From the NCBI GenBank assembly GCA_029168955.1, contig JAPDOI010000022.1:1178001-1242000 (forward strand): a DNA stretch of 64,000 nucleotides, read 5' to 3'. This stretch comes from Aplectana chamaeleonis. Lineage: Eukaryota > Nematoda > Chromadorea > Rhabditida > Cosmocercidae. Shown piece by piece: positions 33,063 to 44,912 of the stretch. Positions within the stretch are counted from its first letter, which is position 1; each line of letters starts with the position of its first letter. Under the pieces are notes generated by a model. It was given only the letters and a program-made list of their open reading frames with translations, made no database searches and had not been told where the DNA came from. The translations under genes and the position numbers were made by a program.

Positions 33063-34749
33063 CAAGTCTAGTGTTCACAATGACGATCGTTCCCGAGTTC
33101 TCGGTAGCTGACGTAGAGTCCACGTATTTAGTTTGGTCCGGTGAATGGACGGGGCTGCGAAGGCGATCGAAACCCCGTTGGCTGGTGATGCCGCCAACAC
33201 AGCACGGCCGGCCGCCTGGTCCATGCTCCACACCAAATATAATGCGGACTCCATAAGTATTTGGGTCTACCGTGAGGGTCCTATCGAAAAAAATTCATCG
33301 AAATTCTTTTTTGGATCCTGTCGGCGAGTTCTGAATTGACTGCCCTGGTACCGTTCACTTCTAGATATTGAAGTGGTCCTGTGTGCACTAATCGAACAAT
33401 ACCTACAAGTTTTTGTAGTGGTTATAAGAATGTACAGTATTCGAGTAGCTGGTAAAGAGCGTTCCCCAGCTTTCCCGCCAGAGTTCGTCGGCTCAGGTCG
33501 CGACTTACAATGGACGATTTTTGGTGGGCCGAGAGCTACGGGCCTTTGATAGACCAAAAAAAAAATAGAAAAAACGATTGGAATCAGCTGTAGCTCCGTA
33601 TTCGAAGCAGCTGGAGTGAGTTCATGTGCTCGACAAATGTAATTGTAATTGTAATTGGTTATTGCGCTAGCTAACATGGCTCGTGTGGTGAAAAAGAAAT
33701 CGGTAAAAACGACATACGAACAGAGAAAAATAAGAGTCGCACACATTTTGACCATCAGTATATAGTCTACAGCAATGGAAGTAGGACCTGGGGTCGTATT
33801 CTCCAACAACCCGCCGAGGGTAGTCGAAGGGAAGCGGAAGGGATGATACCGCGCGCGGCAGACGAACAGATCGACCTATCTCACACGCTGTAAGATGGAA
33901 ATGAACGTATTGATCGATTACCCTTCGAATTCCCGTGAACTTCCCTTCGAGAATATTGTGTAATTTTCTATTTTTCGTTCGATTCTTTTGCATTTTTAGA
34001 CTTGTTTCTAATATAAGAATATTGAAAACTAATTTCCTTTGTTGCAGAACAATAGTATAACATGTTTTACTGGGTTTTATTCGTAGTTCTAGCAAATCGG
34101 TGCATTTAAAGCTCGTGTTCTGATTTTAAAACTTTATAATTCAAGTATTATGGACAGTGGCTCATCAAATGAGACTTATTTCACCACAAATGGATCGGTC
34201 TTCCAAATTCAATATTCACATTTAAAAAAATGAAACCTGGCAGAATAAAGATCGTTATTTTGCACTTTGTCTATAATACATGGACATAAAGACGAGAGCC
34301 CGCAGCTCTCGGGATGATTAAGATGTGGCATAAATCGCTTTTCAATTTTTTTGGTAAAAACTCAATGAAACGTGCGAAAAAAATAGCAAAAAATGAATAT
34401 TCACAGTCAAAAATGTATGATTGTAACGAAAAAAGGATCTGAGTCACCAATGAAAGGGAAACAAAAGACAGAATCACACGGAAATTGAGAAAATGAGGGT
34501 TTAAGAAATCAAAATGAATGAATCTAACGTCTCTTCCGTGCAATTTGCAATAAATTTCGCCGCGATGCGGCCAATTTTCCCGAGAAGCGATGCAAAATCT
34601 TTCGACGGTCGCGAGGTAAGCCAAGTGAGGCGAGAGGTGGCCGTGGAGCGCGCGTTTTGTACTGAAATTTCACCTCATTAACCCTTCGACTACCCGGCGG
34701 GTACCCGGCGGGTTATTGGCGAATACGACCCCTGGTGTGGTTGCGGACT
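33063..34749. other. No supported gene
   Basis: A TTAA-family-like left end (AGTGTTCACAATGACGATCG) lies at about 33071. Minus frames of 180 (33267-33809), 142 (33667-34095) and 117 codons (34271-34624) have no recognisable domains. I make no gene call here. Confidence 0.4.
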
Positions 34750-34966
34750 CGTCCTAACATACGAAAGTTTGTTAGTGGTATCACTCATTTTTCCGAAATA
34801 GCTGTGATAGATCGGTTAGTCAGTGTTTTCGCCGATATGACTTCTTCTGTGGAAGCCATGAAAACAGGTGAAAATGTGAGAGTGGAAACAAAAACTTACC
34901 GTCCAATCTCAGTTGTTTAAAAAAAATGAGTGATACCACAATCAGACTACAGTATGTTAGGAAGAG
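34750..34966. mobile_element. MITE with ~40-bp inverted ends (about 217 bp)
   Basis: CCTAACATACGAAAGTTTGT then GGTATCACTCATTTTT at the left is mirrored by AAAAAATGAGTGATACCACA then ACAGTATGTTAGG at the right. The interior has no coding signal; the 61-codon plus frame inside is not called. Confidence 0.7.
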
Positions 34967-34968
34967 TT

Positions 34969-35010
34969 ACGTCTACATATAGTCTACATATGTAGACTAT
35001 ATGTAGACGT
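34969..35010. repeat. Perfect 42-bp palindrome without spacer
   Basis: The 21 bases 34969-34989 are the exact reverse complement of 34990-35010. Each arm contains two direct copies of GTCTACATAT separated by one A. It lies 2 bp beyond the MITE end at 34966 and just before the LINE fragment at 35.04 kb. Confidence 0.95.
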
Positions 35011-35034
35011 CGAAGAATTCCGATTAGAGACGTC

Positions 35035-35525
35035 TTAGGGCAAAAGATAAGGTTCTAGGGTACCTTTGAAAGAATCGAGCTTTTCAGATATAACGGTGAA
35101 CTTTTGCAATCTTTCGAAGTCTGAGCACGCCCTGTTCACGAAAAAAAGGTGCCTCACACTTTTTTTAGCTCTAGAAATGGCTAGCTTTCTAGAGTCACCC
35201 CAGGTAATCGACACTCTGAATTTGAGAAAACTGTTTTGCTTAGGCGAGTGTAACCGCAGAGGATTCGGTACAACATGGCAAAACGAACTTTTTGCGCTTA
35301 TGTGTAAGCGACTCGAGTTCGAAGTTAGCATTGCGGTTCAGACTACATGGAATATTGTCTCACATGAAACCAATAGGTGTTGTAAAAATTTTCCTCGTGA
35401 AGTTATTTTGCACCTTTTCTAGATCATCTTTCTACTTGACTTTATGAGAATTGAAAACAACAGTCCCATATTCTATCAATAACCGAACATACGTTTTATA
35501 CGCTTCGAGTAGTACCTGGTTGAGA
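35035..35525 (-). mobile_element. CR1-like LINE fragment, RT C-terminal region, pseudogene
   Basis: Reading leftward from about 35510, a frame gives YKTYVRLLIEYGTVVF, then KDDLEKVQNNFTRKIF and FELESLTHKRKK, the post-catalytic region shared by CR1-like reverse transcriptases (compare YVRPLLEYCTPLW at 480 bp on the plus strand). It is interrupted by several stops. The remaining minus frame to 35035 (NRACSDFERLQKF) may be its end. Both the 5' part and a clear 3' end are absent. Confidence 0.7.
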
Positions 35526-36047
35526 GAGCGCGGAATATGCTCGAGGTGATTTTCGTCGCTTTAGAGGCTAAATTTTGGCAATGTGACACATATTTATTAT
35601 AGAAGAAATCGTGAGTACATGGCCACGAAAGGTCGAAAAAATCCTCTCATATTGATCCAAATAAATCAAGTCAGGGTAGACGGTTGTCAAGTGTAGTAGC
35701 CCGCCGAATCTCGCTTCTGAAAAACCAAAAGTACAGATTCTAAAGAAAAAAAATGTTCAACAATTTCTTTTGTTAATCCAATTTTTGGATCTAACGGAAG
35801 GTTCGTAGAAAAAATCATCATACAGTATTGTCTAAGGGGGTCAAATCGTGGCAGCTGTGCTGTTCCATGGTTGGTACAAGGACCCTGTTCTATTTAACGA
35901 TACTTGATTAGTGTAGTCCTTCAAAAGGTGCACATCTGCTTATCAATGGGAAGCGGTCGGCTCGGGACCTATAGTGGAGTCCTCCAAGAGTGTCTTATCT
36001 ACTTGTCAATGAGAAGCGGTCGATTGGAGATCAATGAATATGAAACT
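35526..36047. other. No gene seen
   Basis: Contains GAGTCCTCCAAGAGTGTCTT and CAATG(G/A)GAAGCGGTCG(G/A)(C/T)T in two nearby copies (about 35945 and 36008), probably part of the neighbouring repeat. Confidence 0.4.
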
Positions 36048-36143
36048 CGGTGCAGCACAACCGCTCTCGCTCAATCTGTATCGAGCGTGCTGGTATGGGA
36101 TTCATGCACATTGATCCCCAGCCGACCGCTTCATATTGATAAG
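36048..36143 (+). repeat. CAGCACAACCGCT dispersed repeat, second copy
   Basis: GCAGCACAACCGCTCTCGCT, GGGATTCATGCACATTGATC and CAGCCGACCGCTTCATATTG match 16.99-17.09 kb. Confidence 0.6.
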
Positions 36144-36362
36144 TACAATACCGCCCGCGACTTTGGGAAAAACGGCGTTTTCGGGGCTTTTTTCCGCCGC
36201 AAACCGCTGCTTTGTCATAACCTCGTTCAAAGTGGTCCTTTTGGGTTGCTAGGGGCATAATCAGAATCAGCATCGAGAGGTCTTCATTTTGAGCACACAC
36301 ATGTCTTACCCTGCAAACAAGGCATATAGGGTTTACAGAATCAATCGAGTGTACGAAAACTG
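36144..36362 (-). repeat. 219-bp repeat, inverted copy of 42291-42509
   Basis: Aligns without gaps to the reverse complement of 42291-42509; I count about five mismatches by eye. It begins TACAATACCGCCCGCGACTT. A more diverged relative is at 42.02-42.2 kb. Confidence 0.85.
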
Positions 36363-38039
36363 AAGCTAGATATCAAACTTGACTTCATATCGACCGTAAA
36401 GATCAAAGACGAGTCATGTAGAAGTATGTGAGACCAATTTAGAGAGGTGCCGAAGTTGAAAATTAATGTTTTTAGTCGTTTCCTCGCCCCTGCAGACACA
36501 GTCATCGTCCTTCGCTCGGTCTCAAATTGCCCGCGATCTCAATTAAGCTCAGTTTAGACTCTTCTGAAACAGAAACAACCTGTCTGAAAGCATTTCCTGC
36601 CTAGCGCCACCTCGGTGAATTTGGCTTTGAAAAACGTCGCAGACCACTGATGTCATATTCCAGTTCAAACGGGGACAATCGACCTGAGACTCAGCCTAAA
36701 ACTTTACTTTCTGATCCTTCTTCGAATGAACACTGCGGCCGCCCCATCCGGAAAACTCGATTTTTCACAACCCTAAGAACTGACAGCGCTTTTTAGCCGT
36801 TTTGTCGCTGCGGCTACACATTCATCGTCTCCAGCTCGGCCGAGCGCGGCCACTCCTGCCAGCCGGCTGGTGCCGACGCCACCCCGTACTCCGTCCTCCC
36901 CCTGTGCCGAAGCCGCCCGCGACTCAGCTTCTACGATAAAACGGGCCTTTGCGAGATTTCAGCGATTTATGTTATTTCTCACAATGGTTCAGAGGGATTT
37001 CAAATAGAATTCTATCAAAGCCTGAATGATTCCATTTACGTGGCTCATAAATGCCTGTGAATGACTCATCGCGTGGAGTGACATTGCATGACATTGACCG
37101 TAACGTGTTGTGTTGCAACGCAGCAGTCAGATTGATGAGAAGATTTGAGAACCACCCATACAGTACAATCCTCTTCATTAAATTCGAGCCCTCGATATTC
37201 AGCAATTAGACCACCCAAAAGGTTTACTCCTCTCCATTCCAGTTCTTGTCCTTCATAACCTGAAGACCATCCATTCAGGCAAACTCAAATGCCGACAGCA
37301 GGTTGACCCGTCCCTTTCTCAAGCAACCGGGTGATGGCAGGTTTTTTCGGGAGCAAAACATGGACCTGTTATCGACCTGTCGATAGCAGGTTCACGGCAG
37401 GCTGTTAAGGCAACACATCCTATCGCCAGTGAACATTGATTGTCCGAATCTCCAATGCTTGACGAAATATTCAGTCGGTTGAGCGATTGAAGAATCTACT
37501 TTTGTCGTCTTTTCCTTTTCTTTCATTCGTGAAGCACGTGGCCTCTGGGACTTTAGACTTCAGGTTGCATGGAATCATTGCTGGAGTAATGTTCTGAGAA
37601 TTCTTCAAGTGTTTCAAAAATGTATTATTCTTTGGATTTCTATTTGCCAGTATGTAGATGTATTTGGACGTCTTATTTTTTCAGTTCGATTTTGTCATGA
37701 TTTAAGAATTCTGTTTCTTAAATCCTTCAGTGTTTCTTACTTTTCGACTGTTGAGTACACAGTCTATTCGCGAGATCGAAAAGTATGTAGTGTTTTCGGG
37801 CAGCTGAAATGTCCGATTGTTGGAATATTTGTACGAATTCTCTCACACATTCGAACTGAAAACGGGATATGTTTGCGAATTTATTCATTCATTAGTATTT
37901 TTCCGCATGTTTTTCATCAAGTTTTTATTTAATTCATTGGGAAACTTTATAAAGATCATTTCCAAGAAATCCTCCTAATTCCATATTAGGTCTGAAATTA
38001 AAGTTGTAGTTAACAGATATCGGCATTCTACGCTAGGTT
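36363..38039. other. No gene seen
   Basis: Mixed sequence. A short 3-4-fold repetition of GGTTGACC / CAGGTT lies near 37300-37400. The 107-codon frame at 37609-37932 is phenylalanine-rich, with AT-driven composition and no domain. Confidence 0.4.
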
Positions 38040-38640
38040 TTGAATGAATCAATGAATCAATGATCCGAATATCGTATTTTAAAACACCTCAAATGAATGA
38101 ATAATTTGAAGAATCACTTTCGAAAATTTTCGGGCGAATGAATTTTTCAGCTATAGATTTTTTGAAATTACCGAATGGAAGAACTTACTGGAATGAGGTA
38201 TTTTCCAGGTCACCGAATGAATGTTTCGAATTACGAGTCTCCGAAGACTTGGACTGAGTGAATAAATTTGGACAAGGACTCTCAAATTTTTCAAGAATGG
38301 TTGACTATATTCTATTGGACAACCTGTCCTCCATTCAATTCGAATGAATATCTGGAAAATTCAAACGAATATCCCGATTAGAATTCGATTTTTCGAATTC
38401 TTCCCGAATAAATCATGAACATTTTCTGCAGACTTTTTAGTGGCCGAATATTCAAAAAGCGTGATTCGAAATTACATTATTCAAAAATATCAAGTTTCTC
38501 AGTTCTCCTAGTAAACCAAATTTTTGGAAAACCGAAGTTTGAATTTCTGAAAGAATCGAATGCTCGAAAAAATCCAAAATTCAATTAATTCAAGAATGAA
38601 CCAATTTGTCGGAGTATTAAAAATTGAAATTACCTAATCC
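38040..38640. repeat. AT-rich, TTCGAAT/GAATGAAT-rich degenerate repeat
   Basis: Many GAATGAAT, TTCGAAT and CCGAAT words like those in the 29.8- and 32.7-kb minisatellites, but without a period I can fix by eye. Probably an old array. Confidence 0.5.
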
Positions 38641-38692
38641 TTAAAATTGAACCTAGAATTGAATCTAATATTCACGCACTGGAATATTAAAA

Positions 38693-38760
38693 TCATTCAA
38701 TCGCTCCAGCCGCAAGGCGGCTGGAGAGGTTTGGTTTTTATTATTCTTACTGAGTCCCAA
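38693..38760 (-). repeat. LINE-like tail with perfect hairpin
   Basis: On the minus strand: AAAACCAAACCTCTCCAGCC.. with stem CTCCAGCCGC / GCGGCTGGAG (38704-38713 with 38717-38726) and then CGATTGAATGA. The flanks match the plus-strand copy at 25.69 kb. Confidence 0.55.
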
Positions 38761-41700
38761 GTATAGTAGATAATATTGACGTATCTTATTTCTTCTTCTG
38801 CCGTACAGGTTTCGGGCTGTGGCGAGTCCGTTCCTCCCAGTCTCTGCACACGTGTAGAAATTATTCATTCTCAAGTGACGTTCCAGTGAGGGTATGAATA
38901 GTGGGCGTTAAGCAGTATTAGAGGCCTATTATTGTTAGTATACAGTAACATTGCAGTTTTTCGAGTCATTCGACTGTGTCGCGTACCATCTGAGGGATTC
39001 GTAAACGGTAAACATCTGGCTAAGGGTTTTCACTATAAGATGAAGATAAGGAATCGGCTTCCTGGATCCCCTATTAGGATGCGCAGAACATTCGGCGTCG
39101 TATTCGTAGAGGCTCGAATTGTTCTCGCACCTACTTACATAGTGGCCAGCCGACTTCCCAATGAGTGCCTTCATCTCCCCACATGAATCTTCTACCAATA
39201 AAAAGACCACGGACAGATAGTTGGTTTGATTTACCTTGGCTAAGATCGAACCGGACGGCGTACAGCGAACAGCAGCGGTTCCTCCCACCTCGCCACACGC
39301 GCCCTAATGGATGACCACAACAGCGACATAAAAGTGTCTAGCGTGAGGGAACTGCTGAGAGCCTATGTAGGTGAACTGTTGGTTTAGCTTCGATGAAGTC
39401 TGCCACTTTTTTCGGGCAGTCCTGCTGCAATTCGCCATTCTGCTGCTTTTTCTGTCCAACTTTTGCCTATTTTTACAGAAAACAGAAAAAAATGGCCAAA
39501 AATGGACAGAAAACAGAAAATTCCGCACACCCCTGATCCCAATGTGGGGCCACAACTTTCAAGAAGAGAGTGCAGAAGCGCGGCCTACGAAGGCGGCGAA
39601 ATGGCCTAAATGTGTGGCGCAGAAAAAAAAGAAACATAATGGAATGAACTGGTTTCAGGAAATTCGAACATGGAGGCTATTGCAATGTTACCAGATCGTT
39701 ATGAAATCCCGCACTAAATGTACCCAATGATCGGGATTCCGCAGGCCAGGCTTGCTTTAGAGGCGCGCGGCAGCAGTGCGTGTCTTTTGGCCCAGCGCTG
39801 ATTTTTCAGTGCATGTGCTGCATGTGCTCTCTGCTTCAACTCACTGAGCGCCAGGGGCTGATTTGTGTTAGAGCAAGCGGCCGAACTGCATGTCTTCTGA
39901 TGCGGCCGAGTGGCTCCGGAGCGGAATGAAAATCGTCAGACGGACCAAGCATGTTTCAAAGAGCTCTTTCAAAATTATCGCTCAGGCGCCTCGCGGCTGG
40001 ATCGAACGACACAGCGCGGCCCCGCGCCTCTAACACAAGCCAGATCGTATGATCTGCGAAATTTCGGACAGAGTAGGTCTGCGAGTTTGGTCTTGTTCGT
40101 ATGTAACTTTCGAGCAAATATGGTATACTAAGCGTAACGCATCCTCTGTCTAATATCGCTAACCGAAGAACTCGACCTTCGGAGGTTTCAGGTACCAAAA
40201 AAATTTTCAAAACACCACGTTCTACGCTTTCTATCTATCAGGGTTGTTTAAGATCATGTAACATTCTAAGTGTGTCATTCGATTTATTGAAACTTCTGAA
40301 AATGCAATTTCCATAAAATGTATTTTCATTATCGAACGACTTCAGCCCAACAAAGTTTAGGATTGATCATTATGCACGGTACCTTATGCTACTATACTCA
40401 TTTTGTTAATTATCAGTATTTGCTTTAGAAGTTCGATTTTCACAGTTTTCAGTAGTTTTCGAAAAGAATGGACCACAGATGAGAATGGACCTCCAAAAAA
40501 ACCGGATTCCGTCACAGTGGAGAAATTCAATAAACCCGTTCCAATACCATAATCCAGCCCTCACACATCCCGAATCTTCCATAGTCTCATGCAGGCCTGA
40601 TGGATGGCAATAAGAGAACGAGGGGCGTTCAAAATGTACCGGTGTCCAAAGCCTCGTCTACACTTCGATGTAAATTACAGACAGGGTGTAGTTTTTCGGG
40701 CTGCTAGAACGCAGTTAGATAGAGGACGAGTTGAGCTTTCAAATAGTAGCCCACATTTAATCGGAAAATCACATGCGGACAAGGAAATTTTCAAAACTCT
40801 GCATGCTCTCCTTTCCTAACGACCTAATGATTAAAACGATCCAAAAATACTAAAGCAATAGAGCCGAGTCGTACGCCTAGCTATCTTGAGATCGCCCCCT
40901 AGTCTAATTCTCCGAATAGGCCACCCTCTTAATGAAAAATCGACGATAGGATGCCTATAGCAAAATCCATAATTCCGGCGGTAGCAGGTCGAAGCTGAAC
41001 CTTTCAGGGCTTCTGTTAGGTCAAGCCGCCGTCTCCCAATCTGGCGCTAGGAGGTCTACAGCTGGACCTTTCGGCGTGATACCAGGTTCTCTCGCGCCGA
41101 AACCAGCCTTTTTTTGGTGTCCTCAGCTGATGTGCTCTGTGACGACACCTCAGAAACCTGCTGACGACATTTTAGTTTGCCTGAGCATGCTGTCAAATCC
41201 CTTATACACCGTTCCTGCTTCCACCGACGCCATTTTCCCGCTAGTACCCCGAGTCCACTTCGGCTGCAGGGAATCAATCAATTTCAGGGTATCCACTTCG
41301 CTCAGTGAGCGATGCATGCGAGACAATGCAGCGCGAAGATTTCGACATTTTCAAAAGAGGGCGCGGGAAGCCGAGGGCAAAGCGAGGGACCGGCAGTAAA
41401 TTGCTCCTCTGGACATGAACGACGGACTCAGAACCTTTTTTTTGAGTTTGAACCTCGACAAACATTATACCATTGGAAAGACCCTATCACGAAGATTCTA
41501 AATGTCTTGAGTTGGCTGACCGTGGCTAGCGGGGCCGCAGAGAACGGAGAAAATTTTGTGATAATAATAATCCGGGTTAGAAAGAATGGATCGCAAAAAA
41601 TAACGACTGGTTTTCAAAACTACATATTTATCGTGAGCTGCGAGGAGCTGCAAAGGCTACCAACAGTAACTCCTGGCCTCCTTGAAGGGCTGCAAACGTC

Positions 41701-42018
41701 ACTCATTAGACATCGCTGGGAACCACTTTTCGCGATCTAGATTTTCTCCGAGTTTCTCATTATGGAGAGAATCAGAGACATTCGATGGTAAGCATTGCTT
41801 CTGCCCGTAAATCTGAGCAAAAGGATTCTTGTGGTTTAGGAAATGGCAAAAATATTCGGGTTTGAAAATGCGAAAATCTGACACTTTGTAGAAAACGTCG
41901 GTCAGCCGCGGACAGCTCGATTATCTGCTGTCTATATCGTTTAGACTGTTGAGTTGTACGTGACATTACGTCTAAAAACCACAATTTACTAGGATTCTCC
42001 TTTCGCCAAATCGATTGA
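38761..42018. other. No supported gene
   Basis: Frames of up to 142 codons occur on both strands (for example 38935-39288 minus, 39371-39730 plus, 41312-41740 plus), overlapping each other and without recognisable domains. AACAGAAAA / TTTTCTG pairs lie near 39447-39520. Nothing else is recognised. Confidence 0.4.
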
Positions 42019-42200
42019 TTGTTTAGGCCCTATCTGCCTTGTTTGTCCGTAAGACATTTGTATGCTCAAAATAAAGAGCTCTCGATGCTGATTCGAAATA
42101 TGTCCTCCAGAGCTCAGTTGGAGCACTTTGAGCCAAGTTATGACGAAAAGTGGCGATTTCGCGACTTTTGCGGCTTTTTTGAGAAAATTAGTGCGGGTAT
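42019..42200 (+). repeat. Diverged copy of the 219-bp repeat
   Basis: CTGCCTTGTTTGTCCGTAAG, ATGCTCAAAATAAAGAGCTC and GCACTTTGAGCCAAGTTATG correspond in order to the repeat at 42291-42509. An even more diverged relative is near 8200-8290. Confidence 0.65.
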
Positions 42201-42290
42201 TGTAGTGCGTATTGCACTTGTATATAACTCGTCCTCGATCTGTGCGGTTGGTATGAAGTCAAATGTTTACAATAATGTGACACCCAACTG

Positions 42291-42509
42291 CAGTTTTCGT
42301 ACACTCGATTGATTCTGTAAACCCTATATGCCTTGTTTGCAGGGTAAGACATGTGTGTGCTCAAAATGAAGACCTCTCGATGCTGAATCTGATTATGCCC
42401 CTAGCAACCCAAAAGGACCACTTTGAACGAAGTTATGACAAAGCGGCGGTTTGCGGCGGAAAAAAGCTCCGAAAACGCCGTTTTTGCCAAAGTCGCGGGC
42501 GGTATTGTA
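42291..42509 (+). repeat. 219-bp repeat, copy near-identical to 36144-36362 (inverted)
   Basis: Starts CAGTTTTCGTACACTCGATT and ends GCGGGCGGTATTGTA. About 98% identical by eye to the inverted copy 6 kb upstream. Confidence 0.85.
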
Positions 42510-42539
42510 AATAAATGAGACACTCTTGGTTAAATCCAC

Positions 42540-43511
42540 TACTCAGACACTGGGAGCAGCGGACCGCTGGCAAAATTCGCCAGTTGCTCAATAGCTGGGG
42601 GACAGTTGGCATTTAGCTGGCTAATGGCAATCACGAGGCCAACACTTGGCATACACTCGGCATGTCATTTAATGCCAGCGACGGACGGCTGGCGAAAATG
42701 TGTCAGCTGTCTTACAGCTGGGTGATAACTGGCAAAAAGCTGGCAATTGATAATTACGAGGCCGACAGCTGGCTCATCCTTGGCATCTCAATGACGCTAT
42801 CGGCGGACCGCTGGCGAAAATGTGTCAGCTGCCTGAAAGCTGCCTGATAACTCGAATTTAACTGACATGGGCAAACAAACCTTGAAATTACCAAGCGCAT
42901 AAAAACGCAGTTATCCACCACGACACTTGGCTGGCGCTTAACCGCCCAGTGGCCTTCGCTTGGCGCTTAGTCGTCACATGACTGGCACTTGAGAGAGTTG
43001 ACGATTATTCACGTTCTGACATGTTATAGTTTGATCTCTGATTTCACTGATAAGCCGAGCCAGTATATAAGGCGATTTAGTCTAATGAGTGTTCACTCGG
43101 CACTTTGATGCCGGCCCTAGAAGATGACCTGAGGTCACTCTACAGAGGGTAGCATAATTTTAGCAGCTGAGGGGCAAGTCCCACGGTTAGGGGGGGGGAG
43201 GTGGGGTGGGTTCCCCACCTCAGACCGTTGCGTAGGCAATCTCCTACGCAACGATCTGCGGTGAGGGACCCTCCTCGGCTCATCGGTCTGCCAAGACACT
43301 GGCGGACCGCTGGCAAATGATTGCTCAACAGCGGGCTGCCAGGTATTAGCCAAGAGACTGCCAGCGGTCGGCCAACGTCCTAGCGGACCGCTGGCAGGGT
43401 TTTGGCGGGCCGCCGGCTAATGGCTGTCCGACACAATGGCTGTCAGACGCCGGGAATGGATTTTGCTCGCCAAGCAAATGCCGGCGGTCCGCCAATCCCA
43501 ATGTCTGAGTA
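42540..43511. mobile_element. TA-flanked DNA element with 122-bp internal repeats (about 0.97 kb)
   Basis: TA then CTCAGACACTGGGA at the left; TCCCAATGTCTGAG then TA at the right. The ends stay similar for about 45 bp (GCGGACCGCTGGCAAA against TTGC..GGCGGTCCGC). Inside, CGGAC followed by .GCTGGCGAAAATGTGTCAG starts at 42560, 42682 and 42804, a period of 122 bp. No transposase is present. TA flanks fit a Tc1/mariner-type mobiliser, which is an inference. Confidence 0.75.
43208..43272. repeat. Hairpin inside the TA element
   Basis: Perfect inner stem CGTTGCGTAG / CTACGCAACG (43226-43235 with 43244-43253) and an outer imperfect stem GGGTTCCCCACCTCAGA / TCTGCGGTGAGGGACCC. Confidence 0.7.
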
Positions 43512-44866
43512 TATATTCATGTTATCTCATATCGGCACGCTCACCACCGGTTGAGCGAGAGCGGTGGTGCTTCAGTGAGTTTCACGCACACTGATCTCCA
43601 AACAATCGCTTCTCGTCAACAAGTTTCTTCTGTTCCCGAGCCAAATCTACTCTGTTCTCTCGCGAGCTTGTGCGGAGCGAGGGTAGAAACAGCGAGAAAG
43701 TGTGAGGAGAAGGAGACGCAGCGTGCGCGCGCACGCGAAAAACGGAAAAATTTCACTAGGGAACAGAGGGTAGATATGATTCCAGTGGAGTGGGTTTAAT
43801 GGACTCCAGTGATCTCCCAACAACGGCTTCTCATCGATAAGAAGAGTAGATTTGATGGACTCCACTATAGCAATATTTTAACAAATGACCCAGGATTTTC
43901 GTCATCCGCTTCTCCTAATGCTTCCAAACAAGGGGTGCCGAAAACAAACGATGCGCTGTAGGGAAAGTATTTCGCGTTTGAACGAAGACTTTTCATGATC
44001 GAGGAGGCGCAGAACAGTCAGAGTGATTGGCAACCTTCAAATCCACTGCAGAAGAGCTCAAGGAAAAAGTAAACAGCAAGAATGTGATTTCTCCGCGTCA
44101 GGACAGAAGACTTAGGCAGATGCTACGATGCGAAGGCTGGGCCATCAATTTTTGTTTTTACAAAGGGAAGAATCATATCGGGACGTTTCCAAGCCAAAAA
44201 ATGACTCTAACCCAATCTTTAGAGAGCAGAATACTGTTTGTAAAGATTCCCTGCAGGTCAAGAAAACCGCACATTGAGTTATAGCCCCTCCGACAGTCTG
44301 GTGTAGTACGTTGACGCAATAGCAACAAACCCGCTAGCAAAGAGATTCGCAGCACATTTACTGAAGCAACTGCTAACAGAATCAGCTACTGCCAAATAGC
44401 AGCATTTTCAGCTGGTGTGCTGCACCCTGCACAGTGATTTTCCTGGCACGGATGGGCCCTCCAACTCCTTTACCTAGTGTCTCGGGATCGTCCCCATGGT
44501 CCATAACGAAAAATGTTCCCTTGTTATAGAGCGTGGCGAAGATTATATCCTTAATGCGGACGATGGCGGGCGAGGTTGGCCTTTTTGCTCCGGGCTTTGA
44601 CAAAGGTCATAGCCAAGTCCACTGAAGGAGGTGACAGATCTTCATACATTCGCAGAACGGGCTCCCGATAGAGAGGGGAACCACTTCAGCTAAGAGCAGC
44701 AGCTGCTGCTGATAACAAAGGGTTCGATCCGTCATCCGCCCTGGGATGCCACCCGCTATTTGCCAACGTAGTATCCCACGATTGTCTGAGCCCCTCGACG
44801 CCAATTTGGTACGTGGAGAAAAGATTGTAGAGCAAGCACATCAACAAATGAACCAGATGTCACTGT
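43512..44866. other. No supported gene; weak third copy of the 17-kb repeat
   Basis: About 43556-43625 (GAGCGAGAGCGGTGGTGC, CACACTGATCTCC, CAATCGCTTCTCGTCAACAA) resembles the repeats at 16.99 and 36.05 kb; GTGATCTCCCAACAACGGCT at 43.81 kb is a further partial copy. No gene is recognised. Confidence 0.4.
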
Positions 44867-44912
44867 ATCCTGTTACTGTTACTGTTACTGTTACAGTTAC
44901 TGTATTACTGAT
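44867..44912 (+). repeat. Hexanucleotide microsatellite (TGTTAC)n
   Basis: Five near-perfect TGTTAC units, encoding the VTVTVT string seen in one frame. Confidence 0.9.

Noticed and set aside
33267..33809. 180-codon minus-strand frame
   Set aside because: Low-complexity composition, no domain or splice support.
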